A stretch of DNA of 64,000 nt from GCA-2401735 sp051252095. Its GTDB lineage: Bacteria > Pseudomonadota > Gammaproteobacteria > Burkholderiales > Methylophilaceae. Within the stretch, counting starts at the first letter, position 1. Each line of letters opens with the position of its first letter. Position numbers and translations under genes: made by a program. The stretch covers positions 111,907 through 175,906 of the forward strand of contig JBPOFK010000002.1 of the NCBI GenBank assembly GCA_051252095.1, written 5' to 3'. Of this stretch, positions 1 through 8,745 are shown one piece after another. The notes beneath the pieces are model-generated. The model did no database searches, had not been told where the DNA came from, and saw nothing but the letters and a program-made list of their open reading frames with translations.

Positions 1-728
1 ACCAATTGCAGCCGCAAGTGCAGCTGTTTGCCAATGTTTCACAAAGCTATGAACCACCAAGTTTTGGGGAACTAGATAATCGTGTGGCGGGCTTTATAAA
101 GGCGCAAAAAGGCACGACGTTTGAGGTTGGCTCAAGAGGCAATAGTCAATATGTCGATTGGGATGTGGCTCTCTATCAAGCACGCTTGGATAATGAATTA
201 TTACAAGTTGGTATTGCAGGTACTACAAATGCAAGTACAACGATTAATGCAGATAAGACTATCCATCAAGGGCTAGAGTTAGGACTGACTGCACGCTTAC
301 CTCTTAGTTTAGAGTTGCGTGGCAGTTATTTGGTGAATAACTTTAAAAATGATGGGGATGATGTTTATAAAAGCAGCCGTTTACCTGGCGTTCAGCGACA
401 GTTGTTACGTTCAGAGCTACTTTATCGCGGCAATCATTTTTTACATGGCTTTTACTTTGGACCTACCATCGAATGGTCACCTGAGCGCTATAACGTTGAC
501 TTTGCTGAAGAGCTATATGCGGACAATTACTTTATCTGGGGGTTGAAAGCGGGGCAAAAAGTAAATGACCACTGGTCATGGTTTTTGGAAGGACGTAATT
601 TAGCTAATCAGAAATATGCTGCTACAACAGGTGTCATTCCTGATTCGACAAGGTTAAATGCTAATCAAGCACAGTTTTCACCTGGTGACGGCAGAACAGC
701 CTATGCAGGCATTACTTGGACGTATTAA
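1..728 (+). CDS. TonB-dependent outer-membrane receptor, C-terminal part (gene truncated by window edge)
   Basis: The reading frame is open from the window edge, so only about 240 C-terminal residues of an outer-membrane beta-barrel are visible. The segment FANVSQSYEPPSFGEL, alternating aromatic/polar strands, QGLELGLTARL and the terminal AYAGITWTY are typical of the last strands of TonB-dependent receptors. The N-terminal signal peptide, TonB box and plug are outside the window. It precedes a small secreted protein, a PepSY protein and a propeller protein on the same strand, so it is probably the outer-membrane gate of a metal or metallophore uptake cluster. The substrate cannot be read from this fragment; copper is inferred from the neighbours only. 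Confidence 0.85.
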   Translation, partial: QLQPQVQLFANVSQSYEPPSFGELDNRVAGFIKAQKGTTFEVGSRGNSQYVDWDVALYQARLDNELLQVGIAGTTNASTTINADKTIHQGLELGLTARLPLSLELRGSYLVNNFKNDGDDVYKSSRLPGVQRQLLRSELLYRGNHFLHGFYFGPTIEWSPERYNVDFAEELYADNYFIWGLKAGQKVNDHWSWFLEGRNLANQKYAATTGVIPDSTRLNANQAQFSPGDGRTAYAGITWTY

Positions 729-782
729 CTAAGATTTGGGACGGTGTGGAAACATACTCGTTCCAATTTTTTTGGAGTTGTA

Positions 783-1238
783 ATGATGTTCAACAAAAAA
801 AGCTTACTGACCATTATTTATGGGCTTATAACACTTTTAATATTTTCATTGGTCTGTGCTGTTGCAGAAGGCAAAGAAACCGCGGCTATTGAAACAGCGC
901 TTAAAGCACAATGGGATAAACCTAATCAACCAATACGTATTCCAGTGATCGTTGTACATGGCGACTATGCCATCGCAGACTGGATACAGGAGCCACGTGG
1001 TGGACGTGCACTTTTGTTCTATAACAACAGTGTATGGCAGACAATTTTTTGTGGTGATGTCAATATGAAGCAGGTGAGCAATTTAATCAGCGCTGGTGTA
1101 CCGCATAACGATGCGAAAAAATTAGCTGCTGCGCTTGATGAAAAGGAAAAACGATTAACTGATGCCGATAAAGCTTTAATTGATAGTTTTAAAGGCATTG
1201 TCGATTTACTGAAAGAGCCTCAACATCATGCGCATTAG
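783..1238 (+). CDS. Small secreted protein of the copper-uptake-associated type
   Basis: About 151 residues. The ATG at 783 is chosen because it follows a GGAG-like ribosome site and starts directly before a hydrophobic signal segment (LLTIIYGLITLLIFSLVCAV); an in-frame start exists at 744. The mature part contains VVHGDYAIADW, RGGRALL and a Trp/Cys stretch (VWQTIFCGD), the pattern I associate with proteins annotated as copper uptake system-associated; this is recall, not a search. The C-terminus ends in His residues (QHHAH), compatible with metal binding. The last 11 bases overlap the start of the PepSY gene, suggesting coupled translation. Function is not established; a periplasmic metal-handling role is inferred. 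Confidence 0.65.
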   Translation: MMFNKKSLLTIIYGLITLLIFSLVCAVAEGKETAAIETALKAQWDKPNQPIRIPVIVVHGDYAIADWIQEPRGGRALLFYNNSVWQTIFCGDVNMKQVSNLISAGVPHNDAKKLAAALDEKEKRLTDADKALIDSFKGIVDLLKEPQHHAH

Positions 1239-2736
1239 TCATTTGAAATTTAATTGGATGTTTTGGCATCGTTGGCTAGGGATGTTGACTTGTGTCGGCA
1301 TTTTGCTTTGGGCAACTTCTGGTATTTCCCACCCCATCATGTCACGCTTGCAGCCCAAACCTGTTGCCTTTTCTGCGCCAACAGTGCAATTTGATTTAAG
1401 CAAAAGTCAGTTTGTGAAGTCGGTATTAACGCAACATGGCATCAGTACTGTTACGCATATTAGTTTAGCGCAGTTTGCTGGTACTACTTATTATCGCGTG
1501 AGTGTCGACAATGCATTACCAGCACGATATTTTAATGTGACTAATGGGGCTGAGCTCGTTGGTGGGGATGCATTGTACGCAAGCTATTTAGCGCAACATT
1601 TCACTGGACAAGATGCAGAGAATATTGCCAATGTTGAATTGATTACGGCATTTAGCGATGACTATCATGAGGTCAATCGTTTATTGCCTGTATGGCGCGT
1701 TGAGTTTTCAGATAGCCAGCATCTACGTGCGTATATTGATACAGAGCAGTCACGCCTTGCAACCTTAGTCAACGATACGCGGTATTGGTTAACGCAAGTT
1801 TTTCAGTTTGGACATAACTGGTCTTTTCTGAAGGGCACACCAGTTTTGCAAGTGACGGTCGCAGCGATCGTATTAAGCGCGGTGCTTATTTCCGCTTTAT
1901 CAGGTTTGTATCTTTATTTTAAATTGGGTAAAGCGAAACAAAGGTTAGCGGGCAAGCCCTTACGTATTTGGCATAGACGCCTCGGCTTGCTGGTTTCATT
2001 GTCAGCATTGATCTTTGCGTCTAGCGGCTTGTTTCACTTAATCATGAGTTATCAACAACATAAAGATGCAATTACACTTGCTGTTGAGGGTGTTGAAACG
2101 GATTATCTTGACAACAATGTTTGGCGCGAAATTGTTTCAAAACCATTGGTTAAACTAGACTTAATCAACCATGACAATCATTTGTATTGGTACGTATTAC
2201 CTTTCTCGGCAAAAAGTGATAACCAAATGCCAATTTCTCAGGTGGTAGCATTAGCTAGCGAGACTGAACACGCAGAACATGCTAACCACACTGAGATGAA
2301 GGAAAAAATATCACCATACTTAAGGCCAGCAGAAGGTAATGTAATAAAAAATACCATAAAGAGTATTGAAGATTTCGCCCAAGCCAAAGCGCTCAGCCTT
2401 GTGCCTGCTAGTAGCAGTGAAATTGAAAGCACAACATGGATTACGCAATTTAAAAACGAATATGGATTTATTTTTAAACGACTCCCAGTGATTAAAGTGC
2501 AAATGAAGGATATAGATCATACACGTTATTATATTGAGCCAGTAACGGGCGCTTTGTCAGCTAAAGTGCGAGATATTGATGGGCTAGAGGGCTTTGTCTT
2601 TGCTTATTTGCATAAATGGAGTTTTAACTTTATCAATAAAGATTTACGTGATATTTTGGTATCTCTCTTTGCGTTAGCGAACATTCTTGTTGCCTTAATG
2701 GGTTTTATAATGTTTTACAGAAAGTACACTAAATAA
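1228..2736 (+). CDS. PepSY-associated transmembrane protein (FoxB/PiuB-like reductase family)
   Basis: A 502-residue inner-membrane protein with the duplicated PepSY_TM layout. An N-terminal helix starts with WHRWLGMLTCVGILLWATSG, and a second copy (WHRRLGLL...SSGLFHLIMS) lies near residues 248-275; a C-terminal helix ends the protein. The paired His residues at helix ends resemble the haem ligands of FoxB-type siderophore reductases. A His cluster, H348-x2-H351-x2-H354, lies in the periplasmic loop region and suggests metal contact. It overlaps the preceding gene by 11 bases and follows a TonB receptor. The likely role is inner-membrane electron transfer or metal release during uptake, by family analogy; copper specificity is inference. 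Confidence 0.75.
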   Translation: MRISHLKFNWMFWHRWLGMLTCVGILLWATSGISHPIMSRLQPKPVAFSAPTVQFDLSKSQFVKSVLTQHGISTVTHISLAQFAGTTYYRVSVDNALPARYFNVTNGAELVGGDALYASYLAQHFTGQDAENIANVELITAFSDDYHEVNRLLPVWRVEFSDSQHLRAYIDTEQSRLATLVNDTRYWLTQVFQFGHNWSFLKGTPVLQVTVAAIVLSAVLISALSGLYLYFKLGKAKQRLAGKPLRIWHRRLGLLVSLSALIFASSGLFHLIMSYQQHKDAITLAVEGVETDYLDNNVWREIVSKPLVKLDLINHDNHLYWYVLPFSAKSDNQMPISQVVALASETEHAEHANHTEMKEKISPYLRPAEGNVIKNTIKSIEDFAQAKALSLVPASSSEIESTTWITQFKNEYGFIFKRLPVIKVQMKDIDHTRYYIEPVTGALSAKVRDIDGLEGFVFAYLHKWSFNFINKDLRDILVSLFALANILVALMGFIMFYRKYTK

Positions 2737-2793
2737 AACAGTTGCTTATTTAGATTCTGCCTTCTATCTATGATGTTGAGTAAAGGTTTACGA

Positions 2794-3987
2794 ATGCGTT
2801 TTTTTATTGTTGTACTTAGTTTTATTTTAGGTTTTGTTTTAGTAACGAGCGTACCAGCACATGAAGCACGCTCAAAAAACAATGGTGAGCAATTAGCCAT
2901 CAGTCTTGCTACAGATAAGCAAGGAAAGTTATGGCGTGTAGCGATTAATGATGGCTATGTGGTTGTTTCATCAAGCAAAGATTTTGGTCAAACTTTTTCA
3001 AAACCGATTCGTGTTAATGCAGAAAAACAAAACCTCTCTGCAAAAGGGGAGGTGAGACCTAAAATTGCCTTGGGCCCGCAGGGGGAAGTATACGTAGCAT
3101 GGATGCAAAACTTATCTAAAAAATTTGCAGGCCATGTTTGGTTTGCACGTTCTCTCAATAATGGGAAAAGCTTTCAAAAGCCAATGATTGTGCATCAAGA
3201 TCGTTCAGAAATTGGCCATGCATTTGAGGAAATTTCTGTTTCTCCCGAAGGTCAAATAACGATGTTATGGCTAGATGCACGTGATTTGGTTGCCGATAAA
3301 AAAGCAGAAAGAAAACGAACTGGGAGTTCAGTTTATTATGCAACGTCATCCGATAGGGGTGAAAGCTTTACGCCAGAAGCGAAGTTAGCTGATTATTCTT
3401 GCGAATGTTGCCGAATAGCAACGACAGCAAAACCAGACGGGACAGTGGTTGCTATGTGGCGTCATGTGTTTGAAGGTGGTGAGAGAGATCACATGATTAC
3501 CGAGGTACCAAAACTGGGTGAGAAGGCTTATCTTAAACGAGCCACTTTTGGGCATTGGAAGATTGATGGTTGCCCACATCATGGAGGTGCTATAGCCAGT
3601 GGTGGCGAAGGCGCTGATTGGTGGGGCTATCATATGGCATACTTTGATGGCAAAGATAAAAGTCCTGGGCTTTACTATGGTCGGATGGATGGCGTAGCTT
3701 GGGTAGGTACGCCACCGAAACAGTTTGGTAATCCTGCAAAGCAAGCAAGACATCCTGCTATCTTGGCAATTGGCGGACATGTGTGGTTAGCGTGGTTAGA
3801 AACACATGAAAATAACAGTAAGAAAATGATGACGATGACATCAATAGATGGTGGAAAAACATGGTCAGACGAATTGGAGCTATTAAGTGTAGATGGTCAA
3901 GTCGACTATCCACAGTTACTTAAATTTAAAGATGATGCGTATTTGGTCGTCAATACTAATGGTGGGTTAAAAGTAAAAGCGTTATAA
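2794..3987 (+). CDS. Secreted sialidase-like beta-propeller protein with Cys/His clusters
   Basis: About 397 residues with a signal peptide (MRFFIVVLSFILGFVLVTSVPAHEA). The ATG at 2794 has AAAGG at good spacing; upstream in-frame ATGs at 2770 and 2773 are possible. Repeated S-x-D-x-G-x-T/S-F/W boxes (SSKDFGQTF, SLNNGKSF, SSDRGESF, SIDGGKTW) are BNR/Asp-box repeats, so the fold is a beta-propeller. The protein also carries a tight Cys cluster (C203, C205, C206) and a C260-P-H262-H263 motif. Those do not belong to sialidase catalysis and look like a metal site. No sugar catabolism gene is nearby, and the upstream genes suggest metal uptake. Enzymatic sialidase activity is doubtful. Confidence 0.65.
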   Translation: MRFFIVVLSFILGFVLVTSVPAHEARSKNNGEQLAISLATDKQGKLWRVAINDGYVVVSSSKDFGQTFSKPIRVNAEKQNLSAKGEVRPKIALGPQGEVYVAWMQNLSKKFAGHVWFARSLNNGKSFQKPMIVHQDRSEIGHAFEEISVSPEGQITMLWLDARDLVADKKAERKRTGSSVYYATSSDRGESFTPEAKLADYSCECCRIATTAKPDGTVVAMWRHVFEGGERDHMITEVPKLGEKAYLKRATFGHWKIDGCPHHGGAIASGGEGADWWGYHMAYFDGKDKSPGLYYGRMDGVAWVGTPPKQFGNPAKQARHPAILAIGGHVWLAWLETHENNSKKMMTMTSIDGGKTWSDELELLSVDGQVDYPQLLKFKDDAYLVVNTNGGLKVKAL

Positions 3988-4067
3988 CCCTAATTTGCTA
4001 CTATCTTTGCAAATGGCATGACAGGCAGTCATTTTGGGTATAGCATTTAATAAACTAGGGAACCTGT

Positions 4068-4574
4068 ATGATTGCAACGCCAATAATCATTGATATTGAA
4101 GCATCAGGATTTGGGAAAGGTAGTTATCCCATTGAGATTGGTTATGTCGACAGACATGGCAAAGCGTGGTGTTCGTTGATTACGCCGTGTGAAGAATGGG
4201 CCCATTGGAATGCTGTGGCTGAAGATTTGCATCATATCAAGCGTGAACTATTGTTTAGTCATGGTAAAAGTATTGATTTTGTAGCTAATCATCTTAATAC
4301 AGTTTTTCTCAATCAAACTATTTATTCTGATGGCTGGTTACATGACTTTACCTGGTTGAGTCGTTTGTTTGATAAGGCCAATGTTTCTCCACATTTTAAG
4401 CTAGAAGATTTACGGACTATACTAACTCCACACCAGGCTGCAACTTGGCATCACACTAAGCAGTCTATATTAGATGAGCTGCAAATCACCCGGCATCGAG
4501 CAAGTGCTGATGCAAAAGTTCTACAATTAACTTGGCAAAAAACAGGTAAGAGTGAAGCACCTGTTTATGCATAA
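4068..4574 (+). CDS. DnaQ-fold 3'-5' exonuclease family protein
   Basis: 168 residues. IIIDIEASGFG near the N-terminus supplies the first Asp/Glu pair of the DEDD exonuclease fold. SDGWLHDFTWLSRLF in the middle fits the ExoII region, and HRASADAKVL near the end supplies the ExoIII His and Asp, so it is of the DEDDh type (RNase T / DNA polymerase III epsilon superfamily). It is a stand-alone domain with no polymerase-binding tail. The gene stands alone between the propeller gene and clpB, with its own weak ribosome site. The substrate (DNA, RNA or oligoribonucleotide) cannot be told from sequence. Confidence 0.7.
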   Translation: MIATPIIIDIEASGFGKGSYPIEIGYVDRHGKAWCSLITPCEEWAHWNAVAEDLHHIKRELLFSHGKSIDFVANHLNTVFLNQTIYSDGWLHDFTWLSRLFDKANVSPHFKLEDLRTILTPHQAATWHHTKQSILDELQITRHRASADAKVLQLTWQKTGKSEAPVYA

Positions 4575-4616
4575 GTGTGTCCTAATAGATAAATAACCAT
4601 AATAAAAGTAAGACTA

Positions 4617-4644
4617 TTGAAAACCCTCAAATCATCCTCATTAT
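4617..4644 (+). promoter_or_regulatory. Candidate sigma-32 heat-shock promoter of clpB
   Basis: TTGAAA at 4617-4622 is followed after 13 bases by CCTCATTAT at 4636-4644. The known heat-shock consensus is CTTGAAA, 13-14 bases, CCCCATNT, so the match is one base off in the -10 box with correct spacing. It lies about 37 bases before the clpB start, behind a strong ribosome site (AAAGGAGA at 4667-4674). ClpB is a classical sigma-32 target, which supports the call. Confidence 0.62.
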
Positions 4645-4680
4645 ATAAGTAATAAAATATACTATTAAAGGAGATTTGCA

Positions 4681-7272
4681 ATGCGGTTTGACAAGCTCAC
4701 AACCAAATTTCAGCAAGCAATTGCCGATGCCCAAAGTATCGCTTTAGGTGCAGATAACCCAAGCATTGAACCTCAGCATCTATTATTGGCTTTGCTCAAT
4801 CAGGAAGATAGCAGCGCGGCTGCATTACTGGCGCGAGCAGGTGTGCAGGTTAATTCACTTAAAAAGGGATTGACTAGCGCCGTTGAAAACCTGCCAAAAG
4901 AAGCGCAAGGTAGCGGTGAAATTTCGATTTCTCGAGATTTAAATAATTTGCTTAACCTAACGGATAAACTGGCACAAAAGCGGAATGATACCTACATTGC
5001 TAGTGAGATGTTTTTATTAGCTTTAGCGGATGATAAAGGCGAAACTGGCAAGCTATTAAAGCAAAATGGCCTGACTAAAAACGCATTAGAAGCTGCCATT
5101 ATGGCTGTGCGTGGTGATGAAAGTGTTGATAATCAAGAAGCAGAAGGGCAACGTGAGGCGTTAAAAAAATTCACCTTGGATTTAACCGAGCGCGCACGTG
5201 CAGGCAAGCTAGATCCAGTCATAGGTCGTGATGATGAAATTCGACGCGCGATTCAAGTATTACAGCGACGTACCAAAAACAACCCTGTTCTGATTGGCGA
5301 ACCAGGTGTAGGGAAGACGGCCATTGTTGAGGGCTTGGCGCAGCGCATTGTGAATGGTGAAGTACCTGACTCTCTTAAAAATAAAAAGGTACTGTCATTG
5401 GATATGGCCGCATTATTGGCAGGCGCAAAATACCGTGGTGAGTTTGAAGAGCGCTTAAAGTCTGTACTCAAAGAGCTGGCACAGGATGAAGGGCAAACCA
5501 TCGTCTTTATCGATGAAATACATACGATGGTTGGCGCGGGTAAATCTGAAGGTGCAATGGATGCTGGGAACATGCTGAAGCCTGCGCTTGCGCGGGGTGA
5601 ATTGCACTGTGTTGGCGCAACTACGCTGGATGAGTATCGCAAGTACATTGAGAAAGACGCTGCATTAGAACGTCGTTTTCAGAAGGTTTTGGTCGATGAG
5701 CCAACCGTTGAGGCGACCATTGCTATTTTGCGTGGTTTGCAAGAAAAATATGAGTTGCATCACGGTGTAGAAATTACTGATCCTGCGATTGTAGCAGCAG
5801 CAGAATTATCCAACCGTTATATCACCGATCGATTTTTGCCAGATAAAGCCATCGACTTAATTGATGAGGCAGCAAGCCGTATCAAGATGGAAATAGACTC
5901 TAAACCGGAGGTCATGGATAAACTTGAGCGTCGTTTAATTCAATTGAAAATTGAACGTGAAGCGGTTCGTCGCGAAAAAGATGAGGGCAGTAAAAAACGG
6001 TTTGAGTTAATTGAAGAAGAAATTGCCAGTCTTGAAAAAGAGTTTGCCGATTTAGAAGAGATTTGGAAAGCGGAAAAAGCACAAGTGCAAGGCTCCGCGC
6101 ATATCAAAGAAGCCATTGAAAAAGTAAAATTTGAGATGGAAGAAGCCACACGCAAAGGCGAATGGCAAAAAGTGTCGGAGTTGCAGTATGGCAAGTTACC
6201 GCAACTGGAAGCACAATTAAAACAAGCAACGAGCTCTGAAAGTGAGCCTGTGGATGCGAAACCTAGAATGCTGCGGACAGAAGTTGGCGCAGATGAAATT
6301 GCCGAAGTTGTCAGTCGCGCAACTGGGATTCCTGTGAGCAAAATGATGACAGGTGAGCGCGATAAATTACTCACTATGGAGACAAAGTTGCATGAGCGTG
6401 TGGTTGGGCAGGATGAAGCTGTTAGATTGGTTTCTGATGCCATTCGCCGTTCGCGTTCTGGGCTAAGTGATCCTAATCGACCATATGGTAGTTTCCTATT
6501 TTTAGGACCAACGGGTGTTGGTAAAACAGAGTTATGTAAATCATTGGCAAACTTTTTGTTCGATTCAGAAGATCATTTAATCCGCATTGATATGAGCGAA
6601 TTTATGGAGAAACACTCTATGGCACGCATGATTGGTGCCCCACCAGGTTATGTGGGATATGAGGAAGGCGGCACGCTCACAGAGGCCGTCCGGCGTAAAC
6701 CGTATTCTGTCATTTTACTAGATGAGGTGGAGAAGGCGCATCCAGATGTATTCAATGTCTTGTTGCAAGTGCTTGATGACGGACGCCTCACGGATGGGCA
6801 AGGGCGTACAGTCGACTTTAAGAATACGGTCATTATTATGACCAGTAATCTTGGCAGCCAAATGATACAAAGCATGAGTGATCAAGATTACCAAGTGGTG
6901 AAATTGGCAGTTATGGGTGAAGTGAAAACACATTTCAGACCAGAGTTCGTCAACCGTATTGATGAAGTAGTCGTTTTTCACGCATTAGGTGAAGATAATG
7001 TGCGTGAAATTGCGAATATTCAATTGCAATATTTAGCACAACGGTTACATGCCATGGATATGGAATTGAGTATTACTGATGCAGCAATCGCCGAAATTGC
7101 TAGTGCTGGATTTGACCCAGTTTATGGAGCAAGACCATTAAAACGTGCAATACAAAGTGAAATTGAGAACCCGTTAGCACGTGAAATACTAGCCGGTGAA
7201 TTTGTAGCAAAAGACACCATCAAAGTGGATGTAGAAGCAAGTAAAATTGTTTTTAGTAAAATATCAACATGA
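4681..7272 (+). CDS. clpB: ATP-dependent disaggregase ClpB
   Basis: 863 residues, the usual ClpB length. An N-terminal Clp repeat domain (about 1-145) is followed by AAA-1 with Walker A GEPGVGKT (about 206-213), the long coiled-coil middle domain (about 405-525) that distinguishes ClpB from ClpA, and AAA-2 with Walker A GPTGVGKT (about 609-616). The pore loop KYRGEFEER and an arginine-rich sensor region are present, and there is no ClpP-binding loop. It extracts proteins from aggregates with DnaK in the cytoplasm. The start follows AAAGGAGA. A heat-shock type promoter lies just upstream, and a lytic transglycosylase follows after 13 bases. Confidence 0.98.
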   Translation: MRFDKLTTKFQQAIADAQSIALGADNPSIEPQHLLLALLNQEDSSAAALLARAGVQVNSLKKGLTSAVENLPKEAQGSGEISISRDLNNLLNLTDKLAQKRNDTYIASEMFLLALADDKGETGKLLKQNGLTKNALEAAIMAVRGDESVDNQEAEGQREALKKFTLDLTERARAGKLDPVIGRDDEIRRAIQVLQRRTKNNPVLIGEPGVGKTAIVEGLAQRIVNGEVPDSLKNKKVLSLDMAALLAGAKYRGEFEERLKSVLKELAQDEGQTIVFIDEIHTMVGAGKSEGAMDAGNMLKPALARGELHCVGATTLDEYRKYIEKDAALERRFQKVLVDEPTVEATIAILRGLQEKYELHHGVEITDPAIVAAAELSNRYITDRFLPDKAIDLIDEAASRIKMEIDSKPEVMDKLERRLIQLKIEREAVRREKDEGSKKRFELIEEEIASLEKEFADLEEIWKAEKAQVQGSAHIKEAIEKVKFEMEEATRKGEWQKVSELQYGKLPQLEAQLKQATSSESEPVDAKPRMLRTEVGADEIAEVVSRATGIPVSKMMTGERDKLLTMETKLHERVVGQDEAVRLVSDAIRRSRSGLSDPNRPYGSFLFLGPTGVGKTELCKSLANFLFDSEDHLIRIDMSEFMEKHSMARMIGAPPGYVGYEEGGTLTEAVRRKPYSVILLDEVEKAHPDVFNVLLQVLDDGRLTDGQGRTVDFKNTVIIMTSNLGSQMIQSMSDQDYQVVKLAVMGEVKTHFRPEFVNRIDEVVVFHALGEDNVREIANIQLQYLAQRLHAMDMELSITDAAIAEIASAGFDPVYGARPLKRAIQSEIENPLAREILAGEFVAKDTIKVDVEASKIVFSKIST

Positions 7273-7285
7273 TTGAAAGGACAAG

Positions 7286-8212
7286 ATGGCAAATCGGTTA
7301 AGCAAAGCTTTTTGCATGCTATTTGCCATTATGTGCCAATCTACTGGTGCATATAGTACGACGCAGTCAGAAGCATTTAATAATGAGCCTCCTGTTGTAA
7401 AGGACTTACTGATAAAGGCCAGTGTTTTGGCTGAGAATCAGTACAATATTGATGCCACATGGAAAGCCGCAAACTTATACTGCGAAGCTTCCCGATATGG
7501 TAGTGCCGAAGCGATGTATCGTTTAGGTATGCTGTATGCATTTGGTAGTGGCGTCGAAAAAAGCCGAAGTTATGCAGCTAATTTGTTTGGCTTAGCTGCT
7601 ATGCATGGTCATTTTGAAGCACAGAAGATGCTTGAAACGATTGAAATCCGCACGCTGGAAACGCCTCCCTGTGTTTTGGCTGATGTTGCTCCAGCGCATT
7701 CGCCAGATCTATATTATGGTGACTATAAAGGGACGCCAGCCATAGATCGCTATATTGCACAATTACCCAAAAGTAAACGCTGGGTAGTTAATCTTGTCGA
7801 CACCATTGCTGATTGGTATCAGGTTGATAAAAAATTAGTATTATCAATTATTACGGCGGAATCGAATTTTAAAGTATCCGCGATGTCCAACAAGAATGCG
7901 CATGGGCTGATGCAGTTGATTCCTGCAACAGCAGAGCGGTTTAATGTTGAAAATACATACAATGCGAGCCAAAACATAAAAGGTGGTGTGGCATATCTGC
8001 GCTGGTTGTTGTCATATTTTAGAGGAGACGTTGAGCTTGCGGTAGCTGCCTATAATGCAGGTGAAGGCGCTGTTGATCGCCATAATGGGGTGCCTCCCTA
8101 CAAAGAAACCAAGGCTTATGTACGTAAAGTACTGAGTTTGTACCAGCTTAAGAGACATCAATATGATGAACATATTACACGTGCATCGCCCGTGATTAAG
8201 AAAGTGAGATAG
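7286..8212 (+). CDS. Lytic transglycosylase with N-terminal Sel1-like repeat
   Basis: 308 residues with a hydrophobic N-terminal export signal. Residues about 55-115 contain Sel1-type repeat sequence (GSAEAMYRLGMLYAFGSGV). The C-terminal half is an SLT domain: ITAESNFKVSAMS with the catalytic Glu, then HGLMQLIPATAERF, GGVAYLRWLL and AVAAYNAGEGAV, all standard Slt/MltC-type motifs. It cleaves peptidoglycan glycan strands to 1,6-anhydro-muropeptides in the periplasm. It starts 13 bases after clpB (ribosome site GAAAGGA) and may be co-transcribed with it; the following lipoprotein starts 2 bases after its stop codon. Confidence 0.88.
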   Translation: MANRLSKAFCMLFAIMCQSTGAYSTTQSEAFNNEPPVVKDLLIKASVLAENQYNIDATWKAANLYCEASRYGSAEAMYRLGMLYAFGSGVEKSRSYAANLFGLAAMHGHFEAQKMLETIEIRTLETPPCVLADVAPAHSPDLYYGDYKGTPAIDRYIAQLPKSKRWVVNLVDTIADWYQVDKKLVLSIITAESNFKVSAMSNKNAHGLMQLIPATAERFNVENTYNASQNIKGGVAYLRWLLSYFRGDVELAVAAYNAGEGAVDRHNGVPPYKETKAYVRKVLSLYQLKRHQYDEHITRASPVIKKVR

Positions 8213-8214
8213 CA

Positions 8215-8736
8215 ATGAATACCAAAATGTTACTAAGCTTATTAGTTAGTTTGTTTTTCTTAAGCGGTTGCGCGACGACAGAGGAAATGCAACGCGCACA
8301 AGTTAAGCGGATTACGCCTGAAGAGCTTGAACAGTTAGTGCCTGCACCAATTGCAACCTACACATTAGAAACACTTGTGGCGGACGCTAAGCAGGGTAAA
8401 ACCCCAGACGAAATTATTCAAAAAATTAAAGAAAGTGAATCTCGTTATGATTTAAGCACCGTGCAAGTATTAGATTTAAATCAGCAAGGGGTGGACGTAA
8501 AAGTGCTTGATTACATCCAACAAAGTAATGAGCTAGCAAAACAGAATTATATAGCTGATGAAATCAATAAAGCAGAAAAGGAAAAAGCAGAAGCGCTGAG
8601 ACGTCTTAAACATGAGCGACTATTTCGAAGCTACAACTACTATGATCCATTTTGGTATTCGAGATTTGGGCCTTACTTCGGCCGCTCCTATTATCCTGGC
8701 TCACGGTTTAGGTGGGGCTTAGGCTACGGATGGTAG
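8215..8736 (+). CDS. Putative lipoprotein of unknown function, Tyr/Gly-rich tail
   Basis: 173 residues. A lipoprotein signal ends in LSGC, so Cys19 is the predicted lipidation site. The middle is acidic and helical, with a Lys/Glu coiled-coil stretch near residues 120-138 (INKAEKEKAEALRRLKHE). The C-terminus is rich in Tyr, Phe, Arg and Gly (YYDPFWYSRFGPYFGRSYYPG). I do not recognise a catalytic motif. It starts 2 bases after the transglycosylase stop, so the two probably share a transcript and an envelope role is plausible. It converges with the signalling gene ending at 8746, with only 9 bases between. Confidence 0.75.
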   Translation: MNTKMLLSLLVSLFFLSGCATTEEMQRAQVKRITPEELEQLVPAPIATYTLETLVADAKQGKTPDEIIQKIKESESRYDLSTVQVLDLNQQGVDVKVLDYIQQSNELAKQNYIADEINKAEKEKAEALRRLKHERLFRSYNYYDPFWYSRFGPYFGRSYYPGSRFRWGLGYGW

Positions 8737-8745
8737 AACCAGTTT

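Noticed and set aside
3385..3780. 131-codon minus-strand frame opposite the propeller gene
   Set aside because: The plus-strand frame has a signal peptide and Asp-box repeats; the opposite frame shows no family features.
5253..6443. Long Ser-rich minus-strand frames opposite clpB
   Set aside because: They are typical codon-shadow frames of a conserved gene, with no start context.
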